Source: an unidentified bacterial endosymbiont (lineage in GTDB: Bacteria; Pseudomonadota; Gammaproteobacteria; Enterobacterales; Enterobacteriaceae). Taken from it: a stretch of 64,000 nucleotides of DNA. The notes beneath the pieces are model-generated. The model did no database searches. It was given only the letters and a program-made list of their open reading frames with translations, and was not told the DNA's origin. This document shows positions 36,056 through 45,886 of the stretch, piece by piece. Every line of letters begins with the position of its first letter. Position 1 is the first letter of the stretch. The translations under genes were made by a program, and so were the position numbers. The stretch lies in the NCBI RefSeq assembly GCF_918797525.1, contig NZ_OU963893.1:434001-498000 (forward strand). The letters are read 5' to 3'.

Positions 36056-38098
36056 ATGACAAAAACAACCAGGGTTATTTCCTGGACTGCAGGGATATTC
36101 TTGTTGTTGATCGTGGTGCTCATCATCATTATCGCTACGTTCGACTGGAACCGCCTCAAACCAACCATCAACCAGAAAGTCTCAACGGAGCTAAATCGCC
36201 CCTTCGCGATCCGTGGCGATTTGGGCGTGGTGTGGGAGCGTCAGAAAGAGGAGACCGGCTGGCGAAGCTGGGTGCCCTGGCCGCACGTTCATGCCGACGA
36301 TATTATGCTTGGCAACCCGCCGGATATTCCGGAAGTTACCATGGTCCACCTGCCGCGCGTCGAGGCCACTCTGGCACCGTTGGCGCTGTTCACCAAAACC
36401 GTCTATCTGCCGTGGATCAAGCTTCAGCAGCCTGATGCGCGTCTCATCCGTCTGTCAGAAAAAAAGAATAACTGGACCTTTAACCTCGCCAGCAGCGACG
36501 AAAAAGATGCCAACGCCCAGCCTTCATCCTGGTCTTTCCGCCTCGATAATATTCTCTTCGATCGTGGGCGGATCGCCATCAACGATAAGGTCAGCAAAGC
36601 CGATGTTGAGATCCTGGTCGATCCGCTGGGCAAACCGCTGCCGTTCAGTGAAGTCTCCGGCAGTAAGGCCAGGGGCGATAACGCGAAAGCGGGGGATTAT
36701 GTATTTGGCCTGACGGCGAAGGGGCGTTACAACGACCAGCCGCTAACCGGTAAAGGGAAAATTGGCGGTATGCTGGCCCTCAGGAGCGAAGGCACGCCGT
36801 TCCCGGTGCAGGCGGATTTCCGTTCCGCAAACACGCGCGTGGCGTTTGTGGGCACGGTCAGCGACCCGATGAATATGGGCGGCGTAGACCTGCAACTGAA
36901 GTTTGCCGGTGATTCGCTGGGGGAGCTGTATGAGCTAACGGGCGTGTTGCTGCCGGATACTCCGCCGTTTGAGACTGACGGACGGCTGGTGGCGAAAATA
37001 GACCCTGAGAAATCCTCGGTCTTCACGTATCGGGATTTCAACGGCCGCATTGGCGACAGTGATATCCACGGTGCGCTGACCTACACCACCGGTAAACCGC
37101 GTCCGAAGCTGGAAGGGGACGTGGAGTCACGCCAGCTGCGCCTGGCCGATCTGGGGCCGCTGATTGGCATCGATTCGGGTAAAGGCACGAACTCAAAAGA
37201 GGTGAAAAAGGACACCCAGCCTGCGGGCAAAGTGCTGCCTTACGATCGCTTCGAAACCGACAAGTGGGATGTAATGGATGCGGATGTACGATTTAAAGGA
37301 GGTAAAATTGAGCATGGCAGCACCCTGCCAATCAGTAACCTCTCGACCCATATCATCCTCAAAAATGCTGACCTGCGTCTGCAGCCGCTGAAATTTGGCA
37401 TGGCGGGCGGGACTATCTCGTCGAACATTCATCTGGAAGGCGATAAAAAGCCGATGCAGGGGCGGGCAGAAATACAGGCGCGCAGGCTGAAGCTGAAAGA
37501 GCTAATGCCCAACGTCGAGCTAATGCAGAAAACCCTCGGCGAAATGAACGGCGATGCGGATATTCGCGGGGTGGGAAATTCCGTGGCGGCGCTGTTGGGC
37601 ACTAGCAACGGTAATCTGAAGCTGTTGATGAACGACGGGTTAATCAGCCGTAATTTGATGGAAATTCTCGGACTTAACGTCGGAAACTTTATCGTCGGAC
37701 AGATTTTTGGTGACGATGAGGTACGGGTAAACTGCGCGGCGGCGAACCTGGATCTGGTTAACGGCGTGGCGCGGCCGCAAATATTTGCGTTCGATACGGA
37801 AAACTCGGTGATCAACGTGACCGGTACGGCCAGCATGGCCTCTGAGCAGCTTGATTTGACCATCGATCCGGAAAGTAAGGGGATCCGTATTATCACCCTG
37901 CGCTCACCGCTCTACGTGCGCGGCACCTTTGAAAACCCGCAGGCGGGCGTTAAAGCCGGTCCGCTGATCGCCCGCGGCGCGGTAGCGGCAGCGCTCGCCA
38001 CGCTGGTCACGCCTGCTGCGGCGTTGCTGGCGTTGATTTCGCCGTCTGAGGGGGATGCAAATCAGTGCCGGAATATTCTGGCGCAGATGAAGAAGTAG
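36056..38098 (+). CDS. yhjG: AsmA-family inner-membrane protein YhjG
   Basis: This 680-residue protein (E. coli about 690) has one N-terminal signal anchor (about 9-29, WTAGIFLLLIVVLIIIIATF) and a large periplasmic AsmA-like domain rich in beta strands. The family is linked to phospholipid transport to the outer membrane and to outer-membrane homeostasis; the role of YhjG itself is not settled. It is convergent with yhjE. Confidence 0.92.
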   Translation: MTKTTRVISWTAGIFLLLIVVLIIIIATFDWNRLKPTINQKVSTELNRPFAIRGDLGVVWERQKEETGWRSWVPWPHVHADDIMLGNPPDIPEVTMVHLPRVEATLAPLALFTKTVYLPWIKLQQPDARLIRLSEKKNNWTFNLASSDEKDANAQPSSWSFRLDNILFDRGRIAINDKVSKADVEILVDPLGKPLPFSEVSGSKARGDNAKAGDYVFGLTAKGRYNDQPLTGKGKIGGMLALRSEGTPFPVQADFRSANTRVAFVGTVSDPMNMGGVDLQLKFAGDSLGELYELTGVLLPDTPPFETDGRLVAKIDPEKSSVFTYRDFNGRIGDSDIHGALTYTTGKPRPKLEGDVESRQLRLADLGPLIGIDSGKGTNSKEVKKDTQPAGKVLPYDRFETDKWDVMDADVRFKGGKIEHGSTLPISNLSTHIILKNADLRLQPLKFGMAGGTISSNIHLEGDKKPMQGRAEIQARRLKLKELMPNVELMQKTLGEMNGDADIRGVGNSVAALLGTSNGNLKLLMNDGLISRNLMEILGLNVGNFIVGQIFGDDEVRVNCAAANLDLVNGVARPQIFAFDTENSVINVTGTASMASEQLDLTIDPESKGIRIITLRSPLYVRGTFENPQAGVKAGPLIARGAVAAALATLVTPAAALLALISPSEGDANQCRNILAQMKK

Positions 38099-38106
38099 CC
38101 TTTCGT

Positions 38107-38131
38107 CGCCCTCTCCCACGGGGAGAGGGCG
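38107..38131. terminator. Palindrome between yhjG and yhjE
   Basis: A perfect 11-base inverted repeat, CGCCCTCTCCC (38107-38117) / GGGAGAGGGCG (38121-38131), has a 3-base loop in the convergent gap and is followed by GGTTT. It belongs to the window's palindrome family. Confidence 0.65.
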
Positions 38132-38158
38132 GGTTTAAGGCAAACAAGTGACTGTGAT

Positions 38159-39481
38159 TTACAGAGCGTGATCCTTCTTCTCATGGGTTAACAGCAGCGC
38201 AATCAGCGTCAGCGCCGCCATCGCGGCCAGATAGACCCCTACATACAACAAACCGTAATTCGCCTGCAGCCAGGTCGCAATATACGGCGCAACGGACGCG
38301 CCCAGAATGGACGAGACGTTATAGGAAAAAGAGGCGCCGGTATAACGCACTTCCGTCGGGAACAGCTCAGGCAGCAGCGCGCCCATAGGGCCGAAGGTCA
38401 GCCCCATCAGGCTCAGGCCAATCAGCAGATACGCCATCACCAGCGCCGGGCTACCTGAACCCAGCAGCGGCGGGAAGACGAACAGGGCGAAAAGGATAAT
38501 CAGCGAGGTAATGACAATCATGCTCGCGCGACGACCGTATTTATCCGCCAGCAGACCCGCAATCGGCACCATCACACCAAATCCAATAACCGCCATCATC
38601 AGCATCCACAGCACTTCGTTACGCGGCAGGCCCAGCCCGACCGGTGCGGCGGCGGTACTGAAGGTCATTGAATATACGGTCATAATGTAAAACAGCGTGT
38701 AGGTCGCCAGCATGATAAAGGTGCCTAGCACGGTCACGCGGACGTGTTTGGTCAGCAGCGTACCCAGCGGCACTTTTACCTGCTTTTTCGCCGCCGCGGC
38801 TTTCGCAAAAACGGGTGTTTCATGCAGTGAAACACGCACATACAGACCAATCAGCACCAGTACGGCAGAGAAAATAAACGGAATACGCCAGCCCCAGCTC
38901 ATAAACTGCTCATCCGTCAGCAGCCAGGAGAGCAGCAGGAAGGTGCCGTTTGCGAAGAAGAAGCCGATTGGCGCGCCTAACTGTGGGAAAGAGCCGTACA
39001 GCGCACGCTTGCGCGCTGGTGCATTCTCGGTTGCCAGCAACGCAGCACCCCCCCATTCGCCGCCCAGACCGAGACCCTGGCCAAAGCGTGCCAGCGCCAG
39101 CAGTACCGGGGCCAGGATGCCAATGGTTTCATAGGTCGGCAGCAGGCCGATCGCAACGGTTGAGATCCCCATCGTCAGCAAAGAGGCAACAAGCGTGACT
39201 TTACGCCCCACGCGATCGCCAAAGTGACCAAAAACCGCCGACCCAATTGGACGTGCGATGAACGCGATGGCAAAGGTTGCCAAAGACTGGAGCGTGGCCG
39301 CTGTCGGGTCGCCCTGCGGGAAGAAAATATGCGGGAAAACAATAACCGCGGCAGTGGCATAGATATAAAAGTCGAAGAACTCAATGGCGGTGCCAATCAG
39401 CGATGCGACGACGACTTTGTTGCGCGAATTTACCGGAGCGGTTTCTGGCTCTGAATCGAGTGTGGTGGCTGTTGCTTGCAT
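38159..39481 (-). CDS. yhjE: MFS transporter YhjE
   Basis: This 440-residue transporter of the metabolite:H+ symporter family has the same length as E. coli YhjE. The family motifs GTAIEFFDFYIYA, GHFGDRVGRK, GLGGEWGGAALL and ADKYGRRAS are visible. The substrate is unknown. It resembles ProP (4020-5522) in family and motifs but lacks the C-terminal coiled coil. The 262-base gap to yhjD shows no gene. Confidence 0.94.
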   Translation of the reverse strand: MQATATTLDSEPETAPVNSRNKVVVASLIGTAIEFFDFYIYATAAVIVFPHIFFPQGDPTAATLQSLATFAIAFIARPIGSAVFGHFGDRVGRKVTLVASLLTMGISTVAIGLLPTYETIGILAPVLLALARFGQGLGLGGEWGGAALLATENAPARKRALYGSFPQLGAPIGFFFANGTFLLLSWLLTDEQFMSWGWRIPFIFSAVLVLIGLYVRVSLHETPVFAKAAAAKKQVKVPLGTLLTKHVRVTVLGTFIMLATYTLFYIMTVYSMTFSTAAAPVGLGLPRNEVLWMLMMAVIGFGVMVPIAGLLADKYGRRASMIVITSLIILFALFVFPPLLGSGSPALVMAYLLIGLSLMGLTFGPMGALLPELFPTEVRYTGASFSYNVSSILGASVAPYIATWLQANYGLLYVGVYLAAMAALTLIALLLTHEKKDHAL

Positions 39482-39743
39482 AATATTTTCTTATTTTTTG
39501 ACGAACGAACGGCCATATTACGCACAGCAAAAGCGACATTTCAATCTGTAACAAAGCGGTAGCATGGTGAGAAAAGCAATAAAAAGGGGATAATGTTCAG
39601 GCTAGCCAAAACGCTTCTATGAAATGCTTCACAGATTTTAAATATCAGATGATAAAACTGGTTTTTGGTTAAATAAAAGTTACGGTCTGGATTTATATGC
39701 TGAAATGGTCAGTCGGGCTGAACGTTTCAGCCCGATAGTACGC

Positions 39744-40769
39744 TTAACGGTGGGTTTTTCCCGGCATTTGCGGGTCGTCTTTGTACTCGGCGGTGGCAAT
39801 CCACGCGGCGCAGAACAGCGTCAGGCGGGCGAAGAAGTAGAAGAATGCCATTATTCCCAGTACCGAGCCAAAGGCTGCGCCAGAAGGGGATTTAATCAAC
39901 GACGGCAGGGTGTAAGTCATCACAATCTTGATCGCTTCAAAACCCACTGCCGCGATCAGCGTGCCGCGGATCAAGGCTTTCTTGCGCGGACGATGGCGAG
40001 GCAAGCGCCAGAAGATCCAGAAGAACAACAGGTAGTTTGCGCAGATGGAGATCGCCAGTCCAATCCCGCGCCAGGCAGGCTTAAGCCACTCGATGGAATC
40101 AAGATAAAGGGCGGAGATTATCATCTGCTGGGCAGAACCAGCGACTGAGGTGATGGAGAGCGTCACGATGAGCGCGATAAGCAGGCCAATCAGCGAAATA
40201 AAGTCGCGAAAATACTTCACCCATATTTTTTCCTGATCCTGCGGGGTGCGTTCCCAGACGTCACGCGACTGGGCGCGAATGGCCTCGCGCAGGTTGCCCA
40301 TCCAGTTAATCCCGGAGTAAAGCGCAATCAATAAACCGACGATCCCAACGGTGGTACGTTGTTGCACCGCTGTCTTGATGGTGCCCTTGAGCGTGCCCGC
40401 CAGCGTCGGGTCGCTAACGTTCAACAGGATTTTATCGAAGATATCCTGTAGCAGCGTCGGGTGCGAGGCCAGCACGAAACCCGCGGCGGCAAAAGAGACC
40501 ATCAGGATCGGGATCATCGATAAAAAGGAGAAGTAGGTGATGGCTGCACCAAACTGATTCCCCATGCGGTCGTTGAAGCGTTCGGCGGCGCGTATCATAT
40601 GCGCAATCCACGGGCGGCGCTGAATCTTGTCGGCCGTGTGGGTCACCGTCTCCAGCGCTTTGCTGGCCTTGCCCGGCGATTTCGGCTCTTCAGTCTCGGT
40701 TTCCATCTTTTTGATGGGATCATAGTCCAAATTTTGTGTCGGTCGTTGCGGGTTGTTTTCCGGCGTCAC
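39744..40769 (-). CDS. yhjD: YihY/BrkB-family inner-membrane protein YhjD
   Basis: This 341-residue protein (E. coli YhjD 337) has a polar N-terminus, about six membrane helices and the BrkB core FGAAITYFSFLSMIPILMVSFA. In E. coli a YhjD change permits growth without Kdo, hence proposals of lipid A precursor transport. GTG 40769 (translates MTPENNPQRPTQNL) aligns with the E. coli start and has AAGGA 8 bases upstream; longer starts add unrelated residues. Confidence 0.9.
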   Translation of the reverse strand: MTPENNPQRPTQNLDYDPIKKMETETEEPKSPGKASKALETVTHTADKIQRRPWIAHMIRAAERFNDRMGNQFGAAITYFSFLSMIPILMVSFAAAGFVLASHPTLLQDIFDKILLNVSDPTLAGTLKGTIKTAVQQRTTVGIVGLLIALYSGINWMGNLREAIRAQSRDVWERTPQDQEKIWVKYFRDFISLIGLLIALIVTLSITSVAGSAQQMIISALYLDSIEWLKPAWRGIGLAISICANYLLFFWIFWRLPRHRPRKKALIRGTLIAAVGFEAIKIVMTYTLPSLIKSPSGAAFGSVLGIMAFFYFFARLTLFCAAWIATAEYKDDPQMPGKTHR

Positions 40770-40819
40770 GCGCATTTTCCTTTTCGTTGAGCTGGATGTT
40801 ACTGAATTATAGCTTGCGG

Positions 40820-41719
40820 TTAGTCCACGTAAGCTTTTGTGAGAGAGGTAAGCCACTCCATAAACAGATGTACGCGTCGGGAGAGGTGACGGCGGTGAGG
40901 ATAAAACAGGGAAACAGGCAGAGGTTTAGCCCGATATTGCGGCAAAATAGCAATGAGTTTCCTGGCGCGCAAATATTCACGCACGCCAACGCGAGGTGCC
41001 TGGATAATGCCCAGCCCGGCGATACAGGCGGCGTGGTAGGTTTCCGTACTGTTGACCGTCAATATTCCGCCGGTTTTCACCCACTGTGTCGCACTGCCGT
41101 TAAAAAATGCAAAGCCCTGGGAGCGCGTTCCCGGCGTGGCTGCGTAATGAATGACAGCGTGAGAGCCGAGATCGTCCAGTGACTCAGGGTAACCAAAGCG
41201 CGTCAGATAATCCGGACTGGCGCAGTTAATTACTGAGAGTTTACCCAGCGGGCGGGCAATCAACCCGGGATCGTTCAGCGTGCCCACGCGCACGACGCAG
41301 TCAAACCCTTCCCGGATAACATCTACCACGCGGTCGCTGCTGCTGAGTTCCAGCTCAATACCGGGATACTGCTGCAAAAAGGCAGGCAGCTTTGGGATGA
41401 CTAAATTTCGCGCAACGCCAACCGGCATATCGACACGTAAACGACCGCTGATGCTTGAAGGGTCATGCTGGAACATGCCGTCCAGTTCGTCGAGGTTCGA
41501 CAGCAGATCTTTTGCCCGCTCGTAATAGACCATGCCATCTTGCGTAAGGCTGACGCGGCGCGTAGTCCGGTGCAAAAGCGCAGTACCCAGCCGGTTCTCC
41601 AGCGCCTGAATTTGACGCGATACGCTGCCTTTCGGCAGGCTTAACGACTCGGCCGCGCGTGAAAAACTCTCCAGTTCTGCGACCCGAACAAACAACTGCA
41701 TTGCGTGAATTTTATCCAT
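40820..41719 (-). CDS. yhjC: LysR-family regulator YhjC
   Basis: This 299-residue regulator has an N-terminal winged helix (about 5-60, FSRAAESLSLPKGSVSRQIQALENRLG) and a type 2 periplasmic-binding effector domain (to about 295). It matches E. coli YhjC by sequence and position. Targets and ligand are unknown here. Confidence 0.92.
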   Translation of the reverse strand: MDKIHAMQLFVRVAELESFSRAAESLSLPKGSVSRQIQALENRLGTALLHRTTRRVSLTQDGMVYYERAKDLLSNLDELDGMFQHDPSSISGRLRVDMPVGVARNLVIPKLPAFLQQYPGIELELSSSDRVVDVIREGFDCVVRVGTLNDPGLIARPLGKLSVINCASPDYLTRFGYPESLDDLGSHAVIHYAATPGTRSQGFAFFNGSATQWVKTGGILTVNSTETYHAACIAGLGIIQAPRVGVREYLRARKLIAILPQYRAKPLPVSLFYPHRRHLSRRVHLFMEWLTSLTKAYVD

Positions 41720-41833
41720 AGGCGACGCTCATTGTTGTTGGTTGTGAAACAGTGAAGTATTCACTCGCCTGATTATTGATTTTTTATCACCTAATAAGGA
41801 CATCCGCAATCTCAATTGCAGCCGAAACGAGGT

Positions 41834-42367
41834 TTATGGCTGAACGTACTCCTTTTTCAACAAACCGAACAGCCAGTCATTATGCCAAATGCCCGCAAGA
41901 GAGTAGCTCTCGCGCAATTCACCCTCCAGCCTGAACCCGGTTTTTTCCAGCAATTTCCTTGAGGCCATATTGCCCACCGTGACGGTGGCGGTTAGCCGAC
42001 GAATATTGCCCTGCGTGAAGGCGAAATCACACAGAGCCTGCAGCGATTCGAAGCCGAAACCTTTCCCCTGTGCTGGGGGAGCGAAAAGGAAACCCACCTC
42101 GGCACAGTCCTCTTCCCGATGTATATATCCGGTTACGCCAAGCGGTATCTGGCGGGCGGTATCGCGGACAACCAGACATAGCCAGTGCGTACTGCCGGAT
42201 ATCCATGGTGTCAGGCGGGATTCGAAAGCGTCGCGGATATCTGCCACCGGGCGGTTCTGTGCGACAAAGCGCATCACCGCCGGGTCTTGCTGTAACGAGA
42301 GAAAAAAGGGCCAGTCCTGCTCCTGTAGCGGGGAGCAGGTAAGACGAGAAGTTATTAAGGCAGGCAT
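41834..42367 (-). CDS. GNAT N-acetyltransferase (RimJ/RimL-like)
   Basis: This 177-residue acetyltransferase has the fold of acetyl-CoA-dependent N-acetyltransferases. The CoA-binding region is FLFAPPAQGKGFGFESLQAL (about 90-110), followed by NMASRKLLEKTGFRLEGELRE, typical of RimJ/RimL and ribosomal-protein or metabolite acetyltransferases. The substrate cannot be told. E. coli carries the unrelated yhjB at this place, so it is a lineage-specific gene. Confidence 0.88.
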   Translation of the reverse strand: MPALITSRLTCSPLQEQDWPFFLSLQQDPAVMRFVAQNRPVADIRDAFESRLTPWISGSTHWLCLVVRDTARQIPLGVTGYIHREEDCAEVGFLFAPPAQGKGFGFESLQALCDFAFTQGNIRRLTATVTVGNMASRKLLEKTGFRLEGELRESYSLAGIWHNDWLFGLLKKEYVQP

Positions 42368-42514
42368 GTCAGCTTCTCCTGAGACAGGTTATTTGATTAT
42401 AGGGTTGTCACTGTATTTCAACGGAAAGTCAGGTATGTTTAAACATATAAATTAAAAAGAAAAACGGCTGCTTATTCCCGGCAAAGATGTCTTTGTTGCC
42501 TCTGAAGGAAAATA

Positions 42515-44104
42515 ATGATTCTCAGCACATCACATCACAATCGCGAACAGTTTGAACGCTGTCTGGCGGTCATTCGTCAGGCATCTGTCGAGATCCTGCT
42601 TCTCCTGAATGTACATGTTTCTGAAGCTAAAGATCCATGCTGGTTCCTGGAACAGCTTGATAACGCACGCTTAGCGTGGGGGGGATGGACTGCCGTTGCG
42701 AAGCAGTTCCACCTCAATGATGCTGAAATGTCGGCCTTCACGCTGCAGCTGCGCCTGTTAAAGCAACGGGTTCCACAGTATGAAAGCGGGCAGGATGTCA
42801 GTGACAATCAGCTTATTGTGGCGATGCGGTTCGTCACGGCGCTGGAACATCTTCGTTTGCAGCAGCCTTTGCTGACTTACAGTACCGAGCTTGCAACCGG
42901 TAGTGAGCTCCAGCAGCAGCAGGCGCACAAGCAGGTACGTGCCATTGAGCTGATGATAAAAGGGCTTATCCAGCAGGCATGGCCCGATCAGGTGCGGCTC
43001 AATAACCATCTCAAGACCTTATTTAACGCCGATCGCGTGCGTCGCTGGCTAAAGCTTGGCGAAATTCACGATGTGCTCAGCGGCATGCTGTTTAGTGAGC
43101 TGGCCCAGTTGTTGGTGGACAAAAAAGAGTTCAGCCGGTATTACGCATCGTTGTTTAACGACTCGTCGATGCTGACGCTGATGGTGGATCCGCGTAAAAC
43201 GCTGCAAATCTTTCTCGATGACATTCGCCAGATCCGCAACAGTATTACCGTGCAGCAGACCCTAAGCTCGGCGCAAATTCAGCTGCTGGATAGCTACTAT
43301 TCACAAATCACGCGCCCCATTCAGCGTGCGTTTGAAGAGGGAAGAACCCGGATCAATCCGACCGGGTTCATGGCGGTGGATGCCAGCGAACTGCATACGT
43401 TCTGGAAAAATGCACAGAAAATGGACCGGGTCACAGGCAGCGATCTGTTTGAAGTCCGTGACACAATAGAAAAACCAACCCAACGCGCGGCCAGGACGCC
43501 GGAGCAGCGCGAGCAACTTATATCCGGGATGCTGTGGGCCGCCGTCGCGGTGATGGTTATCGTCATTGTGGTAGGTGGAGTCTGGCTGGTGACCAGCGGT
43601 AAACCGCAGCCAGCCGTGGTGAACGCCGCAGAACCCGCCCAGCCTCAGGAGATGCGTGAAACGCCTTCCTCGCGTGAGACGCTGACGCGCATGGGCGTGA
43701 CCTGGGATGAAAATAATTTCCGCTCAGCCATCAACCGTAACGATACCCGCGTGGCGCTGCTTTTTTTACAGGGTGGTATGGACTGGAAGCTATCCTGGAC
43801 CGAAGAGGCGATGTCGGCAGAGTATGACGACGTGCTAGAGCTGTTGTTGCGCTACCGGAACAGGATGGTGGAAGAGAAGCCATGCCGGCGCTTTATCAAT
43901 ACGCTCAGTCACGCCATGTCTAACGGTGAAGCGCTCACTTCTGTACGCAAACAATACCTGAAAGCGTTTTGCACCGTACCCGCGGTGGTGAAACGCCAGC
44001 AGCATGAAGCCGATATGGCAACACGCCGCGCTAAGGCACAGCCCGATGCGACCAGCAAAAAATGGCAGACTATTCAGTCGGCTATTTATGAGGTGATTAA
44101 GTAA
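42515..44104 (+). CDS. STY4199-family HEPN-domain membrane protein
   Basis: This 529-residue protein resembles the Salmonella STY4199 family. The helical N-terminal two-thirds includes a HEPN-like segment (about 230-280, DDIRQIRNSITVQQT). The RNase motif RxxxxH is not intact: R241-N242 is followed by V246 where His is expected. One membrane helix lies at about 336-359 (LISGMLWAAVAVMVIVIVVG). The C-terminal part looks like degenerate ankyrin repeats (SAINRNDTRVALLFLQGG). HEPN domains are usual in RNA-targeting defence or stress systems; with the His missing this copy may be structural. Its function is unknown. Confidence 0.75.
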   Translation: MILSTSHHNREQFERCLAVIRQASVEILLLLNVHVSEAKDPCWFLEQLDNARLAWGGWTAVAKQFHLNDAEMSAFTLQLRLLKQRVPQYESGQDVSDNQLIVAMRFVTALEHLRLQQPLLTYSTELATGSELQQQQAHKQVRAIELMIKGLIQQAWPDQVRLNNHLKTLFNADRVRRWLKLGEIHDVLSGMLFSELAQLLVDKKEFSRYYASLFNDSSMLTLMVDPRKTLQIFLDDIRQIRNSITVQQTLSSAQIQLLDSYYSQITRPIQRAFEEGRTRINPTGFMAVDASELHTFWKNAQKMDRVTGSDLFEVRDTIEKPTQRAARTPEQREQLISGMLWAAVAVMVIVIVVGGVWLVTSGKPQPAVVNAAEPAQPQEMRETPSSRETLTRMGVTWDENNFRSAINRNDTRVALLFLQGGMDWKLSWTEEAMSAEYDDVLELLLRYRNRMVEEKPCRRFINTLSHAMSNGEALTSVRKQYLKAFCTVPAVVKRQQHEADMATRRAKAQPDATSKKWQTIQSAIYEVIK

Positions 44105-44109
44105 TATTG

Positions 44110-44149
44110 CCCTCATCCTGACCCGCTTCGCAAAAGGCCGGGATAAGGG
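44110..44149. terminator. Imperfect palindrome between the HEPN gene and treF
   Basis: CCCTCATCC (44110-44118) opposes GGATAAGGG (44141-44149) with one mismatch, in a convergent gap. It is a divergent member of the same palindrome family. Confidence 0.4.
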
Positions 44150-44167
44150 GGAGCAGACTGCACTCTC

Positions 44168-45817
44168 TCAAGGCTCGCCATACAACCCTATCAACCGCCG
44201 TACCACGCCGTTCGTCCAGCCGAAGCCATCCTGCAGGGTATATTCTCCCCCGCCTCCTTCACGCGGCGTGTTGCTGGCAATGTGATACTTCTCAATCAGT
44301 TTATGATGGGTCTTATAAAAATGGTTCACCGTCTGCAACCAGCTCCAGGCGATCTCATCGCCCAGAGAGTCGTTGCCATACTGTTTGAACCCCTGGATTG
44401 CCATCCACTGCAATGGCGCCCAGCCATTGGGTTTATCCCACTGTTCACCGGTTTCGTACTCGGTAGCCATAATTCCGCCCGGGGTGAGCAGGCGTGCTTT
44501 AACCGCATCCGACAGGCGCTCTGCCTGCTCATGCGTCGCCATACCGACGTACAGCGGTACGATGCTGGCCGCTGAGAACAGGGCCATTTCTCCACGTCGC
44601 CAGTCGTAATCGCGGTAGCAGCCATTCTCTTCATCCCACAGAAAACGATTAACCGCAGCGCGGCGGTCGCTGGCTTTCTGGCGGAACAGTTCGGCAGTCT
44701 CTTTGTCCCCTTTCGAGGCTGAGATATTGGCGATAGCGCTTTCGAGTTTGAACAGGAACGCGTTTAAATCGATGGGGATAAACTGTGTTGTCCGGATGCT
44801 GGCAAGCCGACCGGGATTGCGCAACCAGCGCGAGGAGTAATCCCAGCCCGAGGCCGCACCGGCACGCAGATCCCGATACACTTCATTTGGCGGACGACCG
44901 GAATGGCGCGCGGTTTCTACGTCCTCAATCCAGGACTCGTCCCGCGGCGTATCACGGTCATCCCAGTAGCGGTTAAGCAGTGAGCCATCCGGCATGCGCA
45001 CTGCGCTGCGGTAGGCCTGATTGAGCAGGAGAGACTCCGCTCCATCCATCCAGAAAGCGTATTCCATTTTCAGGTGGTCCAGGTAGCGCTTCGCGCCGCG
45101 CACGCCGTCCTCTTCGAACAGCTCGACCATTAAAGCAAAAACCGGCGGCTGGGAACGGCTAAGGTAGTAGGTTCGGTTGCCATTCGGGATGTGGCCATAA
45201 CGCTCAATCATCCACGCAAAGTTATCCGCCATGCACTTAAGCATGTCGTGGCGACCGCTTTCAGCCAGCCCCAGCATGGAAAAATAAGAATCCCAATAGT
45301 AGGTCTCGCTGAATCGCCCGCCGGGTACGATATAAGACTGCGGCAGCGCCAACAGGGATGACCAGGGAATATGATCCTGCGGCTCGCGCGTTAGTACTGG
45401 CCACAGGCTATCGATGTGCTCTTTAAGCGACAGGCCCGGGTCGGAGACATATTCGGTGCCGTAGGTTTCAGGCAGCCAGAAGTGGTTCTCCACAAAGCGC
45501 GCCAGGTCGAAATCGCGGTGTCGGCGCACTTTACGGTAGCGAATGAGGATATCCAGCGGATCCATCTTAGGCGCGCAATCCGGGAAGGTTTTGCTATCCG
45601 CAAACAGCCGCGACGACTGCACGTGTTCGAACAGTTCCAGGTAACGATCGGCGGGCGTCAGGGCGTCGGAGGCGGGCAGGCCCTCGATCATTTCGGGCTC
45701 CGGCTCCGCCTCAATCATTTCATCCAGTTTTAACTCGCAGGGATCGGTTTCGTAGCAAAGTTCTGCTTCAATCCCGAATTCGATGGCGTCTGCAGGGCGT
45801 AGTTTCTGGTTGAACAT
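44168..45817 (-). CDS. treF: Cytoplasmic trehalase TreF
   Basis: This 549-residue GH37 enzyme hydrolyses trehalose to two glucoses in the cytoplasm. Both trehalase signatures are present: [15 protein letters not shown] and [15 protein letters not shown], plus the glycine-rich REGGGGEY. The start at ATG 45817 (MFNQKL) gives the exact E. coli TreF length; a GGAGG lies 11 bases upstream. The ATG 45886 would add 23 residues without homology. E. coli treF is RpoS-dependent; I did not identify the promoter here. Confidence 0.94.
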   Translation of the reverse strand: MFNQKLRPADAIEFGIEAELCYETDPCELKLDEMIEAEPEPEMIEGLPASDALTPADRYLELFEHVQSSRLFADSKTFPDCAPKMDPLDILIRYRKVRRHRDFDLARFVENHFWLPETYGTEYVSDPGLSLKEHIDSLWPVLTREPQDHIPWSSLLALPQSYIVPGGRFSETYYWDSYFSMLGLAESGRHDMLKCMADNFAWMIERYGHIPNGNRTYYLSRSQPPVFALMVELFEEDGVRGAKRYLDHLKMEYAFWMDGAESLLLNQAYRSAVRMPDGSLLNRYWDDRDTPRDESWIEDVETARHSGRPPNEVYRDLRAGAASGWDYSSRWLRNPGRLASIRTTQFIPIDLNAFLFKLESAIANISASKGDKETAELFRQKASDRRAAVNRFLWDEENGCYRDYDWRRGEMALFSAASIVPLYVGMATHEQAERLSDAVKARLLTPGGIMATEYETGEQWDKPNGWAPLQWMAIQGFKQYGNDSLGDEIAWSWLQTVNHFYKTHHKLIEKYHIASNTPREGGGGEYTLQDGFGWTNGVVRRLIGLYGEP

Positions 45818-45886
45818 GGCGATAAAAACCTCCGGTTGTGTGTTCTCGTTAGACAAGTTTTCCGGGTATCTTTTAAGCGTAGACAT

